52,003 nt of DNA from a bacterium (GCA_018814885.1 JAHIYU010000193.1:1-52003); one strand, 5' to 3'; counted from the stretch's first letter, positions 23,789 to 33,377 are shown. A program made the numbers and translations. The notes: generated by a model not told the origin, from the sequence alone.

Positions 23789-26700
23789 CTACTTCATCAA
23801 CAGCATCTTCTGCGTCTTCATCGCGTCGCCGGTCACCAGGCGATACAGGTACACGCCGCTGGAGACGCGCCGGCCCGCATGGTCGTCGCCTTCCCAGACC
23901 GCGGCGTGGTAGCCGGCCGGTCTGTCCTCGTCCACGAGCGTCGCGACCAGACGGCCGCGCAGGTCGTAGATCCCGAGCTTCACCCTGCCGTCGCGCGGCA
24001 GCCCGTAACGGATAGTCGTCAGCGGGTTGAACGGGTTCGGGAAGTTGGCGAAGAGCGTCACCTGGCGGGGGATCGCCTCTTCCGCGGGCAACGCCTCGGC
24101 GATGTAGTCCGCGTCGCCCACCACGAGCTTCAGGGCGTGCGGCGAACCGCTGCTGGCGCCAACGAACGTGTACGTGTCCATCTCGCGCAGGTCGACGTTG
24201 ATCAGCAGCAGCTCGTCCCGCAGCCAGACCTGGTGGTCGGCGGGCACCGACTCGACGCCGGAGAACGTCAGTTCGACGCGCCCCTCCACGTTGGTGCGCA
24301 CCTCCAGATCCCAGCTCTGGCCACCGCTCTCGGCGTCGACCGGGCGGGCGTCCCTGCAGTAGGCGGGGAAGGGCGTCTCCCATTCGGGATGCGGGAAGCT
24401 GACGGTGACGTAGTCGCCGATCACCGGCGGTTCGGGGCGATCAAGGCGATCCCAGTCCGTGTCGGCCTTCTCGTAGACGGCCGCCGTGTTGTCGTTGTCG
24501 AGCGCCGCGCCGGTGCGGGCCTCGATACCGACGGCCCACAGGGGTGGCGGATCCGACGCGGGCATCACCTTGTTCTGCGCACCCACCGGGTCGATCAGCA
24601 GCCGGTCGTCGTCGCTGTTCGCGGCGACCAGGTAACCGTTGAAGGGTTCCAGGGAGCTGGCCCCCGAGAGCGCCGCCCACGAGCCGACGAAGTTGCGCAT
24701 GTCGACAGGGTCGCCCGACTCCAGGCTGACGCCGATCATGGGCACCGCGTAGTTGTACGGGTTGCCGATCAGGTTCCAGCCTTCGTTCAGGTTGATCGCG
24801 AACGGCGCGGCGGTGGGCACGGTGCCGCCCGGACCTGCGTCGAAGTACAGGCCGGCCTGCTTGACGATCAGGAAGAACCCGCGACCCGGGATCACGTCGC
24901 CGCAGTTGGGAAACTCCGAGTTCTCCCACGATTGCGACTCGTTCAGACCGAACAGCCTCCACTTCGCCGGATCATATGTCCCGAAATCGTCCTCGAACAC
25001 GGGCCCCGGCCGCGGGTCGTCCAGTTCCAGCGGGATGGAGATCATGCGATAGGCGCTCTGCTCGGTCCCGCCCGGCTGGGAACTGGGGTTGGACAGGAGG
25101 GTGACGGTGATCGTCAACGCCCCGTGCGCCGATTCGCCCAGGTTGTCCGCCATGTCGCGGGCGCTCACGTAGCAGTCCACGCCGGCCGCGGTGACCGACG
25201 CGCCCGGGATCGTGCCCGCATAGGTGTCGGGCGTCGCGGTCGGGCTCATGACCACGTCGGTGTAGGCTCCTGACGCCCCCTCGCAATAGTGGAGTGTGAC
25301 CGTGCCGTCCTGGATGCCGCCGTTGTCGGTCGCCGACGCGGTGACGGTGATCGACTCGCCCACGGACGCCGGGGTGATGCCGGTGATCGCGACGGCCGGC
25401 GGCGGATCGATGGGCAGCATGTCCTCGATGGCCGAGTTGTCATTGGGGTTGTCGTCGATGCCGTTCAGGCTGACGATCTCGGCCTGGTTGGTGATCTCGT
25501 CCAGCACGTCCGCGGTCACGACGATATTCAGCGTGGCGCTCGCCCCGTCGAGCAGGGAGTCGATCGTCCACAGGCTGGTGGCATCATCGTAGTCACCTGC
25601 GCTGGAGGTGTCGGAGACCCAGGTCACCCCCGACGGCAGGACGTCGCGGATCACGATGTCGGACGTATCGTCGGGACCGTTGTTGACGACGGTCAGCGTG
25701 TAGGTCACGTTCGTGTTGACCGGCGGCGCGTCGTCGCTCACGTCCTTGCTCAGGGCCAGGTCGGCGAAGGTCAGGTGTCCGCCGGCCCAGGCCAGGTTGT
25801 TGTCGACGCGCGGATCCGGCAGGCTGCTGCCGGAGATCTCGGCGGTGTTGGTGAACGGTTCCGCGAGCAGGACGTCGGCGTAGATCGTCAGGGACTTGCT
25901 GTTGGCGGCGCCCGGCAACAGATCGCCCACGAGCCAGTCGCCGCCGATCTCGTCGTAGGTCACGCCCGTCTGGTCATAGCCCGTGAGCGTCAGCACGTTC
26001 GCCGGCAGCAGATCCTGCACGTGCACGTCGGTGGCCGTGCTGGGTCCGTTGTTCTTGACGGTCACGACGAAGATGATGGGGTCGCCCTGGCCCGGATAGG
26101 AGTTGTCCAGCGTCTTGGTGACCGCCAGATCCGCGGCCCGGCCCACGATGGCGACCTCGGCGCTGTTGTTGACCTGGATCGGATCGGCCTGGTCGGCCCC
26201 CACGATCGTCGCCGTGTTGACGATCTCGGCGGCCAGATCCACCTCGGCCTCGATGGTCAGGGTGTCCTGCTCGCCGTAGGCCAAAGTGTCCAGGCTCCAG
26301 ATGCCGGTCCCCATGTCGTAGCTGCCGGCCGACGGCGTGGCCGACACGAAGGTCAGACCCGGCGCGGACCGGTCCAGGATGCACAGCCCCGTGGCGTCGT
26401 ATTCGCTGTCGGTGTGGTTTTCCACGATGACCTCGAAGGTCACGGTATCGCCGAGCGCCGGGTATGTCTCGTCGACGCTCTTGGTCACGGACACGTCTAC
26501 GGGATCGGACGACACGGTCGCGCAGATCATGTCGTTGTTGGGATTGGGATCGGCCTGATCGCTGGACGCGATGAACGCGCAGTTGGTCACGGGATCCTCG
26601 GTCGCCATGTCGGCGCCGATCTGCAGGACAAGCTCCTGGCCGACGCCCAGCTCGGCGATGGTCCAGGTGCCGTCCTCGAAATCCGAGTCTGCCGCGGACC

Positions 26701-29593
26701 AGATGTAGCTCACATCCGTCAGGCCCTCGGGCTCCTCGTCGACCACGACGACGTTGTAGGCGGTCGAGGGGCCATTGTTTTCAATGGTCAGCGAGAAAGT
26801 GACGGTGTCCCCGAGTCCCGGACTGTACGGATCGGCCGTCTTGCGCAGCGACAGGTCGGCGCTGTGGCCGCGGATGGTCGCCTCGGCAGTATCGTTGGTG
26901 TCGTCCGGATCGGGCGGATGGGCGACGCTGACCGTCGCCGTGTTGGCGATCAGGTCCGCCACGAGCACGGTGGCGCGGACCATCATCGAGTCGACCTGGC
27001 CGACGGGCATGGTGCCCAGCCGCCAGTTGTCACCGATGTAGGTGCCGGCGCTCTTGACCACGGAGGTGTAGTACAGACCTCCGGGCAGGGCGTCTTCCAC
27101 GACGACGTCCACGGCCGCGTCCGGCCCGTTGTTCTCGACCTTCACCTTGAAGACGATCTCGTCGCCCACGCTGGGGTCGGTGTCGTCGACCGACTTGGTG
27201 ACCGCGAGATCGCAGGCGTGGCCGACTACCCAGGCTGAATCGGTATCGTTGTCGGGAACGGTGTCCGAAGAGCTCTCATCCGCGACGGTGGCGGTGTTGG
27301 TCAGGGTGTCGGTCGGCACGTCCACGGTGGCGCTGAGGGTAAGGGTGGCCACCCCGGCGTTATCGAGCTGCCCGATGGCCCACTCGCCGGTCAGCGTGCC
27401 GAACTCGCCCTGCGACGGCAAGGCCGACACGAAGGTCAGGCCGTCGGGCAGAGTGTCCACGGCCAGGGTGTTGAAGGCGGTGTCCGGGCCGTTGTTGGTG
27501 ACTTCCAGGGTGAAGGTCACGGTCTGGCCTACGTCGATGTTGGTGACATCGACGGTCTTGACCAGGGCCAGGTCGGCGACGGGGCCCTCGGCCGCGTCAC
27601 ATGCGGTCGCAGAGAGACCGCTGGCCAGGCCCGCGTTGTCGACTGCCTGGATCTCGTAGCAATACTCGACGTAGTTGTCCACAGTATCGTCCCCGTACGT
27701 CATCGAGCTGCCGGCTAGCGCCGACACCGTATCGATCACGGCCGGCGAGCCCTCCTCCGGCGTGCGGGTGATCCAGTAGGCGACGAGGTCGCACTCGTCG
27801 TTGTTGTCCCAGGTCAGCGTGATGAGGCGGTCGCCGGTCGAGGTGTCAAGACCGGTCGGTTGAACCGGGGCTTCGGTATCACCGGGGGTGGCGCAAACAT
27901 CGTCCGAGTACGGGCTTTCGCGCCCGACAACGTTATAGGCCGTAACCGCATAGATATACTGAGTTCCCGAGATGCCGGTGTCGTCGTCGTAGGTCAGGGT
28001 GCCCGCCGGGGCGGCACCGATCTGTGTGAGGCTCTCGGGTGTTTCGCCACGGTAGATGCGATATTCAACGATGGCGACTTCGGATTCCATCTGCCAAGCC
28101 AGCGCGACCGTGGCGTCATCGACCGTGGCTGCGAGGTCGGTCGGGATGGGCGGTGCAGTGGGACAGGGTTGATCGAAGGTGCAGAACTCCCACACGTAAT
28201 CACCGCCCGGGTACATGTCGCCGTCGCCGTCGAGTGGATCTCCATCGGCGTCATGTACGCCGTCGGTCAGCCGGCAGGTCACGAACTCGTCCGGGGCAAA
28301 TGGCGTGTCGGGAGTAAAGGTGAACGCGAGACCGCTTGGGGCATGAGCGAATGTCCCCGTTACCGGCCCTGATTCGGAGCCCGTGACCTCGAACGTGGAG
28401 GCGTTGATTGTTGCGGCGTCGGCTGGTTCGCTGAAATCGACGCGGACAGTGCCCGACTCGTCCACATTGAAGTCGTTGGCGGCCGGGGTCGTCCGGTGGG
28501 CCAGGAGGCCGAGACCCTCGAAGTAGATGTGGTCGATCGCAACACCGAACGCGGAGGTGTAACCGTAATCATCGGCGCCCCTAAAGTAGAAAAGAAATCT
28601 CAGATCCGTGCCAGCACAGTCGGGAACTACAACGGAATGGGGGTTCCAGTTGTTCGAATTACCGGAAAACGGACCTTCGAGATATTCCCACTCACCTCCA
28701 TCCTTCGAGATCGATACTTGGTAGAAGTCATTCGCATTATGAGTGGACATCCAGAGTGTGTAGTTCAACTTGACTTGACCTTCAATGCCATCTGGAATCC
28801 GAAATGGAGGTGAAATTAAGGAACTGGCAGTCTCTTCATAATAGTCCCCCCACGGGATGGTAGAGGCACAATTATCACCGATATATGACTCCGCCGGCCC
28901 GGCGGTTGGCACATCGACGAACCAACAACCGTTAGTGGCATACCAGTCGCCCTGTCCATTATCGAAGTTCTCGGGAACTCTTGGTGAGGGAACTATGCCT
29001 TTCAGAATATGGATATTATCGACATACCAGCCAAGTGTACTTGTGTAACCGTAGTCGTCACGTGACACGAATCGAAACCCCAATTTGATCATCCGACCTG
29101 CATATTCAGTCAGATCAACTGCAAGCCATGACCAGTCGGATGTATACCGCCATTGTGTCGGACCAATATCCTGCCAGCCACTCCCATCATCAATGCTGAC
29201 TATGCCATAATCATTGGAGTTGTGGCAAATGGTCCAATGCTGGAACCAGAGGATGATCTGCTCATCTGGTGATTCCAGCTCGGGGAGTGGATCGGATAGA
29301 GCGATCCAAATTCGTCCGCTGGATGCTTCAGGGTAGTCCCCGGATAGTATAGTGCCTGCACAATTGGCTCCTTGAGGAACCTCTGGTGACGTGGTTGTGG
29401 GCCCGACTTCCCAACAAGAATTGATATCAACTTGCCAGTCCCCCTGGCCCCACTCCCAGTTCTCATAGAAGATCACCTCGCCGGAACCGGGCACATCGGT
29501 TTCACCTGCTCTGGGCCCCGACAGCCCTACCGCAGCCTGCACCGATAACAACAAGCTCATCACGAGTCCCAAGACCAACAATCTATTCAACAT
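23789..29593 (-). CDS. Giant secreted adhesin-like protein with six DUF11 repeats and FlgD-like C-terminus
   Basis: About 1934 residues. Order: signal peptide (1-22); two related jelly-roll-like domains (about 35-345; each with YENWEWGQGDWQ or NFDNGQGDWY and a CWxVGPT or CWFVDVPT motif and DDYGYTSxxG); an Ig-like Big_5 domain (about 360-490, AANDFNVDESGTVRVDFSEP); two FN3-like domains (500-650); six DUF11 repeats (about 668-1390) opening ADLALVKTVD, CDLAVTKSVD, ADLSLRKTAD, VDVSVTKSVD, ADLAVTKTLD and ADLALSKDVS; an AITGITPASVGESITVTASA Ig domain; and a FlgD-like C-terminus (NFPNPFNPLTTIRYGLP, then GVYLYRLVTGDAMKTQKMLL). DUF11 repeats build surface stalks. GGGGGAG precedes ATG 29593. The DNA for residues ~35-345 is conspicuously AT-rich. 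Confidence 0.88.
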   Translation of the reverse strand: MLNRLLVLGLVMSLLLSVQAAVGLSGPRAGETDVPGSGEVIFYENWEWGQGDWQVDINSCWEVGPTTTSPEVPQGANCAGTILSGDYPEASSGRIWIALSDPLPELESPDEQIILWFQHWTICHNSNDYGIVSIDDGSGWQDIGPTQWRYTSDWSWLAVDLTEYAGRMIKLGFRFVSRDDYGYTSTLGWYVDNIHILKGIVPSPRVPENFDNGQGDWYATNGCWFVDVPTAGPAESYIGDNCASTIPWGDYYEETASSLISPPFRIPDGIEGQVKLNYTLWMSTHNANDFYQVSISKDGGEWEYLEGPFSGNSNNWNPHSVVVPDCAGTDLRFLFYFRGADDYGYTSAFGVAIDHIYFEGLGLLAHRTTPAANDFNVDESGTVRVDFSEPADAATINASTFEVTGSESGPVTGTFAHAPSGLAFTFTPDTPFAPDEFVTCRLTDGVHDADGDPLDGDGDMYPGGDYVWEFCTFDQPCPTAPPIPTDLAATVDDATVALAWQMESEVAIVEYRIYRGETPESLTQIGAAPAGTLTYDDDTGISGTQYIYAVTAYNVVGRESPYSDDVCATPGDTEAPVQPTGLDTSTGDRLITLTWDNNDECDLVAYWITRTPEEGSPAVIDTVSALAGSSMTYGDDTVDNYVEYCYEIQAVDNAGLASGLSATACDAAEGPVADLALVKTVDVTNIDVGQTVTFTLEVTNNGPDTAFNTLAVDTLPDGLTFVSALPSQGEFGTLTGEWAIGQLDNAGVATLTLSATVDVPTDTLTNTATVADESSSDTVPDNDTDSAWVVGHACDLAVTKSVDDTDPSVGDEIVFKVKVENNGPDAAVDVVVEDALPGGLYYTSVVKSAGTYIGDNWRLGTMPVGQVDSMMVRATVLVADLIANTATVSVAHPPDPDDTNDTAEATIRGHSADLSLRKTADPYSPGLGDTVTFSLTIENNGPSTAYNVVVVDEEPEGLTDVSYIWSAADSDFEDGTWTIAELGVGQELVLQIGADMATEDPVTNCAFIASSDQADPNPNNDMICATVSSDPVDVSVTKSVDETYPALGDTVTFEVIVENHTDSEYDATGLCILDRSAPGLTFVSATPSAGSYDMGTGIWSLDTLAYGEQDTLTIEAEVDLAAEIVNTATIVGADQADPIQVNNSAEVAIVGRAADLAVTKTLDNSYPGQGDPIIFVVTVKNNGPSTATDVHVQDLLPANVLTLTGYDQTGVTYDEIGGDWLVGDLLPGAANSKSLTIYADVLLAEPFTNTAEISGSSLPDPRVDNNLAWAGGHLTFADLALSKDVSDDAPPVNTNVTYTLTVVNNGPDDTSDIVIRDVLPSGVTWVSDTSSAGDYDDATSLWTIDSLLDGASATLNIVVTADVLDEITNQAEIVSLNGIDDNPNDNSAIEDMLPIDPPPAVAITGITPASVGESITVTASATDNGGIQDGTVTLHYCEGASGAYTDVVMSPTATPDTYAGTIPGASVTAAGVDCYVSARDMADNLGESAHGALTITVTLLSNPSSQPGGTEQSAYRMISIPLELDDPRPGPVFEDDFGTYDPAKWRLFGLNESQSWENSEFPNCGDVIPGRGFFLIVKQAGLYFDAGPGGTVPTAAPFAINLNEGWNLIGNPYNYAVPMIGVSLESGDPVDMRNFVGSWAALSGASSLEPFNGYLVAANSDDDRLLIDPVGAQNKVMPASDPPPLWAVGIEARTGAALDNDNTAAVYEKADTDWDRLDRPEPPVIGDYVTVSFPHPEWETPFPAYCRDARPVDAESGGQSWDLEVRTNVEGRVELTFSGVESVPADHQVWLRDELLLINVDLREMDTYTFVGASSGSPHALKLVVGDADYIAEALPAEEAIPRQVTLFANFPNPFNPLTTIRYGLPRDGRVKLGIYDLRGRLVATLVDEDRPAGYHAAVWEGDDHAGRRVSSGVYLYRLVTGDAMKTQKMLLMK

Positions 29594-29649
29594 GTCATCT
29601 CCCCCTGAAGACCTCACAATGAAATGCGCACGCGAAAACGATCCAACGC

Positions 29650-30216
29650 CTACCGCGGCAACGCCGGCGGATCCGGCAGTTCATCCGTCGGTGGCGTCGG
29701 ATCATCGCCGCCGGAGACCAGGATCGCCACGACCGCCACCGCCGCGGCTCCGATCCCGTAGACGGCCTTCTTGAAGAAGCCCTTCTTCTGTTCTGGCTCG
29801 CCGGTCGGCGGTTCGTAGTCGGGGTCCTGTTCCATGCGTACCTGGTACACGAGATCCACGTAGTTCCGGTTGTCCTGGGGGTCCGGCTCGTAGCCGGGTG
29901 CGATCTCCAGTAGTTCGACGATGGCCTGCTTGGCCTCCGCCTCCTTGCGGCTGCCGATGTAGGCCATGCCGATCAGGCGGTAGGCCTTGGCCTGGATCTC
30001 CAGATCTGGCGCGTTGTGGTCGAGACAGTACCTGAGCGTCTCGATCGCCTCGTCGAAGCGGCCGATGTTGTAGCTCTGCTGGGCGCGGGCCAGCTCCTCG
30101 TCGCAATCCTGGGCCCGGACCGCCGTCGCGACGGCGAGACCTCCGATCAGGACGGCTAGCGAGAGGACGGCCGTGAGCTTGGCGCGGCCGCTGGGCATAG
30201 AGAGACGCATGGACAT
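29650..30216 (-). CDS. Periplasmic TPR protein with C-terminal membrane helix
   Basis: A 188-residue protein: signal peptide (LTAVLSLAVLIGGLAVATAVRA), then a short TPR-like helical region (residues ~35-105: ELARAQQSYNIGRFDEAIETLRYCLDH, then AKAYRLIGMAYIGSRKEAEAKQAIVEL), a Pro/Glu linker (PPTGEPEQKKG) and a membrane helix (KAVYGIGAAAVAVVAILVSG) before a short Pro-rich end. It resembles small TPR proteins that accompany PEGA proteins in FCB-type genomes; the PEGA/TIR gene is the next one upstream. ATG 30216 has an excellent GGAGGT site. Probably an envelope scaffold or assembly protein; function inferred only from the TPR. Confidence 0.78.
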   Translation of the reverse strand: MSMRLSMPSGRAKLTAVLSLAVLIGGLAVATAVRAQDCDEELARAQQSYNIGRFDEAIETLRYCLDHNAPDLEIQAKAYRLIGMAYIGSRKEAEAKQAIVELLEIAPGYEPDPQDNRNYVDLVYQVRMEQDPDYEPPTGEPEQKKGFFKKAVYGIGAAAVAVVAILVSGGDDPTPPTDELPDPPALPR

Positions 30217-30478
30217 GATCCACCTCCAGAACGCGGGAATGAACGGGTCGTATTGAAATCCGGGCTGTATCGAGGTATGCGAAGAATCGTCGTTGCTCCA
30301 CGTGGCCGGGGAAGCGCTCCGACGCCTGATGGCAGTCTTCCCTGACTGCGGGATGCCCATGCAGGGGCAAGTCGGGTGTTGACTGGCGATAGGTGCTCTT
30401 CAAGGACACGGATTTTACGATACCGCAAATCGGATGTCAGCCACTATTTTGAACAAACTGAATCGATTCGGTGGGATA
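30217..30478. other. Intergenic stretch between TPR and TIR/PEGA genes, AT-richer than average
   Basis: 262 bases that should hold the TPR gene promoter (minus strand) and the 3' end of the TIR/PEGA transcript. It is locally AT-rich around 30395-30475 (TATTTTGAACAAACTGAATC). I cannot assign a convincing promoter or terminator. Confidence 0.4.
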
Positions 30479-32035
30479 TCAGGGCGTTCGCTGCATGTCG
30501 AAGTGGATGAACGTGCCCACGCCCTCCTCGACCATGAGCTCCCTGGCCCCCAGGGTGTGATAACCGGCGAGCCGTACGTCGATCCGGCGCAATCCCGGCC
30601 GCACGGAGATCATGTAGGGGGTGTAGCAGCCCCGGAAACGGTCGTTGACGTAGATGGTGGCGTTGCTCGGATTCGAGGTCACGGTGAGGTCGAATTCCTG
30701 CGTGAAGTCGAACACGAGGTTTTTCTCGTCGCCGTTGGCGATCTCCACGGTCTTGCGCCAGACGCCGTAGATCACGTGCCGGGCCTCGACCTCGTAGGTT
30801 CCCGGCCGCAGGGCCGTGGTGTAGGGCGCATTGGAGTCCTCCGCCTTCGGATCGCCGTTGATCGCGATCGAGCCCGAGGGGACGATCGTGACGGTCAGGT
30901 GACCGACCAGCCGCTCCAGCCGCGCCTCGTGCAGGTAGGGGCGGTCCACACGCAGCGCCAGGGTGTCCCGCCGTGTCGCATAGCCGTCCTTCGACACCAC
31001 GACCACGTGGTCGCCGCCGGTCAGGCGATCGAAGGTGCAGGGCGTGGTGCCGAGGCGGCTGCCGTCCAGCACGACCTCGGCGGAACTCGGGATCGACGTG
31101 ACCTCGAGAGCCGTCAGCGCGCGGGACAGGGTCACGTCCACGACGCTGCCGCCGCCGGCCCGCACCTCGACATCGCGCGTCTCGGAGCGATAGCCGGCGA
31201 GCCTGAAGCTGGCGGTGTAGGAACCGGCCTCGAGCTCGTGATCCCGCAGCGGGGTGGCGCCGACGTGGTCGCCGTCGAGGTAGACGCTCGCGCCGGACGG
31301 GTGCGTCGTGAGCGTGACCGTTCCCCGCGTATCCGCCAGGATCGGGGAAGACTGGCCGGTGATGGCCGTCACGTCGCTCGGTGTCCCCGCCGTGTCCCGT
31401 TCGGCCGCCGCCAGGGAATCCGCGCCGGACGCGTCCTGCGTCATCTGCCGGCGGGCCGTGACGTCCGCAGGGTCGCCGATGACGAGGTCGCGCAGGTAGG
31501 GCACGCCGAAAATCCCCAGGGCCGCGATCGCGGCGATCGCGAGGCCGAGCAACGGCAGGGTCCGTTTCCGGCCGCCCCTGTACCAGAAACCATCGGGGTC
31601 GGGGCGCCACCAGGTGCGCTTGAGATCCAGCAGGCACCGGTCTACTACCCCCACGAGAGTCTGCAGCTGGCGGTCGTTGGGAGGATTCGCGGCGGGCACC
31701 CATTGCTCGATGCTGAGGTGGAACATGAAGCCGCGGTTCGGCTTCACCTTGTCGATGCGGAAGATGACGTGGGGCATCTTCATCTGAGACGCCAGCGTCA
31801 GCTCCTTCAGGACCTCGTTCGACTTGACGGAATTCTCCGACAGGACGAGGACGACCAGCTTGGTTTCCTCGAGACCCCGGGTGATCTCGACCGCCCAGTC
31901 GGCCTTGGGAGGAATATCGCGACTGGAGACCCAGCAGCCGATGTCGTTGCGCTCCAGGGCCTGGCAGACCAGCATGACGGCGCGTTCGTCCTCGCTGGAA
32001 TGGCTGATGAATACAGATTTCTTCCCGTCACCCAC
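30479..32035 (-). CDS. TIR-domain / transmembrane / four-PEGA fusion protein
   Basis: A 518-residue protein. Residues 5-~130 are a TIR domain: SVFISHSSEDERAVMLVCQA, a GCWVSSRDIPPKADW loop, a LVVLVLSENSVKS strand and EVLKEL, where E78 occupies the position of the catalytic NADase glutamate. A positively charged stretch (RGGRKR) precedes one membrane helix (about 159-181, TLPLLGLAIAAIAALGIFGV), so TIR should be cytoplasmic. Outside are a linker and four PEGA domains (about 235-305, 306-375, 376-443, 444-515), each with the xxPSxAxVYLDGxxxGxTPxxxxxLxxGxYxVxxxxxGY pattern. PEGA binds envelope or surface structures; TIR domains cleave NAD+ or assemble signalling complexes. GTG 32035 is the start; its ribosome site (GGGAG, 10 bases away) is modest. 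Confidence 0.87.
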   Translation of the reverse strand: MGDGKKSVFISHSSEDERAVMLVCQALERNDIGCWVSSRDIPPKADWAVEITRGLEETKLVVLVLSENSVKSNEVLKELTLASQMKMPHVIFRIDKVKPNRGFMFHLSIEQWVPAANPPNDRQLQTLVGVVDRCLLDLKRTWWRPDPDGFWYRGGRKRTLPLLGLAIAAIAALGIFGVPYLRDLVIGDPADVTARRQMTQDASGADSLAAAERDTAGTPSDVTAITGQSSPILADTRGTVTLTTHPSGASVYLDGDHVGATPLRDHELEAGSYTASFRLAGYRSETRDVEVRAGGGSVVDVTLSRALTALEVTSIPSSAEVVLDGSRLGTTPCTFDRLTGGDHVVVVSKDGYATRRDTLALRVDRPYLHEARLERLVGHLTVTIVPSGSIAINGDPKAEDSNAPYTTALRPGTYEVEARHVIYGVWRKTVEIANGDEKNLVFDFTQEFDLTVTSNPSNATIYVNDRFRGCYTPYMISVRPGLRRIDVRLAGYHTLGARELMVEEGVGTFIHFDMQRTP

Positions 32036-32279
32036 CGGCGATGGCTCCCAGGAGAGTTGACCCGAAGCGGCTCACACCAGACATCCACTCTACACCCTTC
32101 CGCCTGATAAGTGAAATTCATATGGCAACGGGCCGGCCACCCCACCCCTTTCGCTCCGGAATGAAACGCCTCGGACCCGCTGGACGATTCTCGTGCGGCG
32201 ACGGCGTCGCCGCACGGCAAACCGCCCGCCCCCGGCGGGGGGCGGGCGATCGCGTCGCCGTCCCGGACGACGGCAGGGG
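32036..32279. other. Intergenic region upstream of the TIR/PEGA gene
   Basis: 244 bases between two minus-strand genes. It holds the GC-rich hairpin at 32223-32248 and presumably the promoter of the TIR/PEGA gene. A short AT-rich stretch lies near 32105-32125, but no clear -10/-35 pair is visible. Confidence 0.4.
32223..32248 (-). terminator. GC-rich hairpin downstream of the Cys-rich lipoprotein gene
   Basis: A perfect 11-base stem, CGCCCGCCCCC at 32223-32233 paired with GGGGGCGGGCG at 32238-32248, with a 4-base loop, sits about 30 bases past the stop of the 32280 gene on the minus strand. Only GGTTTGCC follows, so intrinsic termination is probable but not textbook. Confidence 0.55.
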
Positions 32280-33350
32280 TCACTGGAATTGCCAGGGGAT
32301 GAGATCCCGGTTCAGGGGCGGGTGGCAGCAGCCCAGGGCGCAGGCCTCGTAGGTCGCTTCCGCAGCGCCGTAGGCGCCCTTGCAGGCCTTCTTGGCTTTC
32401 TTGATGGCCGTCTTGCAGGTGCTCTTCGCCTTGTTGCAGCAACGGCGATAGCTGTTGAGGATCGTCAGATCGGCCACACCGATGGCGATCGGCGCGAACG
32501 GACCCGTGAAGACCAGGGGTGTGGCGATGCCCATGCTTTCCAGGGCCTCCTCGTGGCAATCGTCCAGATCCTCGTTCATGACGTCGATGGCGTCGCAGGC
32601 CGCGGAGCAGAAGGCGCCCAGGGCGCTGTTGACCGAAGTGTAGAAGACCGCCTTGCAGCCGTTGAGACAGGCCCGGTCCATGAGCTGGCCGGGGGGGCAG
32701 TCGACATCGGGCGGCGAGGGCTTCCAGGAAGTCTGCTGGCAATCGTCCTCGCAGGCCTGGTCCTTGGCGAAGCGGTCGGGCCGCGCCTTGGCCATGTCGG
32801 ACGGATCGACGAAGTTCTCCGGCTCGCAGGCATCGACCAGCGGCCGCAGGAAGTTGAAGTCGACGCCCGTCTCGGTGCCGGCCGAGGCGGTGGCGAGGAT
32901 GGTGACCCCGCCGAGGGGCGTGAAGATCGTGCCCGTCAGGAAAGTGAGCCGCAGGTCGAGCTGATCGACCAGGGTCTGCCACCGGGGATCGATGGCGACC
33001 AGGTCGGCCTGGGTGTAATAGTCGGCCTCGACGACCTCCAGTGTGAAGGGTTCGCCCGTCTGGGACGCGCCCGTGTAGACGCCGGGCGCCACGATCTCCG
33101 CGTCGAGATACGTCGCGCTGGCTTCGGAATCGTAGGGCGAGGCGAAGAGTTTCTCCCAGAACTCCTGGTAGTACTCGTCCAGGGGCTGCAGCACGGGTTC
33201 CGGCTCCGGCTGGTCGGGCGGCACGATGACGTTCTTGTCGGTCTCGACGGGGTTCGTGACGTCGTCGCTACAGCCGTAGGCGAAGAGCAGCGCCCCCAGC
33301 GCCACTAGGGCGAGGGCGGGTACGGATCGTCGGATACGCAGGGTTCGCAT
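32280..33350 (-). CDS. Cysteine-rich putative lipoprotein
   Basis: A 356-residue protein with a lipoprotein signal (PALALVALGALLFAYGCSDD, lipobox AYGC) and a Pro/Glu linker. The mature N-terminal half (about 55-175) has no recognisable motif. The C-terminal half is unusually Cys-rich (about 18 Cys), in small clusters: CEDDC, CPPGQLMDRACLNGC, FCSAAC, RRCCNKAKSTC, KKACKG and ALGCC. In the periplasm these would be disulfides or metal ligands; the paired CC motifs near the end are notable. It lies 27 bases after a second lipoprotein gene and likely shares its transcript. A GGGAGG site precedes ATG 33350. No family recognised. Confidence 0.75.
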   Translation of the reverse strand: MRTLRIRRSVPALALVALGALLFAYGCSDDVTNPVETDKNVIVPPDQPEPEPVLQPLDEYYQEFWEKLFASPYDSEASATYLDAEIVAPGVYTGASQTGEPFTLEVVEADYYTQADLVAIDPRWQTLVDQLDLRLTFLTGTIFTPLGGVTILATASAGTETGVDFNFLRPLVDACEPENFVDPSDMAKARPDRFAKDQACEDDCQQTSWKPSPPDVDCPPGQLMDRACLNGCKAVFYTSVNSALGAFCSAACDAIDVMNEDLDDCHEEALESMGIATPLVFTGPFAPIAIGVADLTILNSYRRCCNKAKSTCKTAIKKAKKACKGAYGAAEATYEACALGCCHPPLNRDLIPWQFQ

Positions 33351-33377
33351 GAGGTTTACCTCCCGGTTCGGAGCCGG

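Noticed and set aside
21293..25273. 1326-codon plus-strand open frame across two secreted-protein genes
   Set aside because: It spans two real minus-strand genes and a terminator and shows low-complexity shadow composition.
25400..27600. Repeated ~350-base units
   Set aside because: They encode the six DUF11 domains; no identical direct repeats or spacers.
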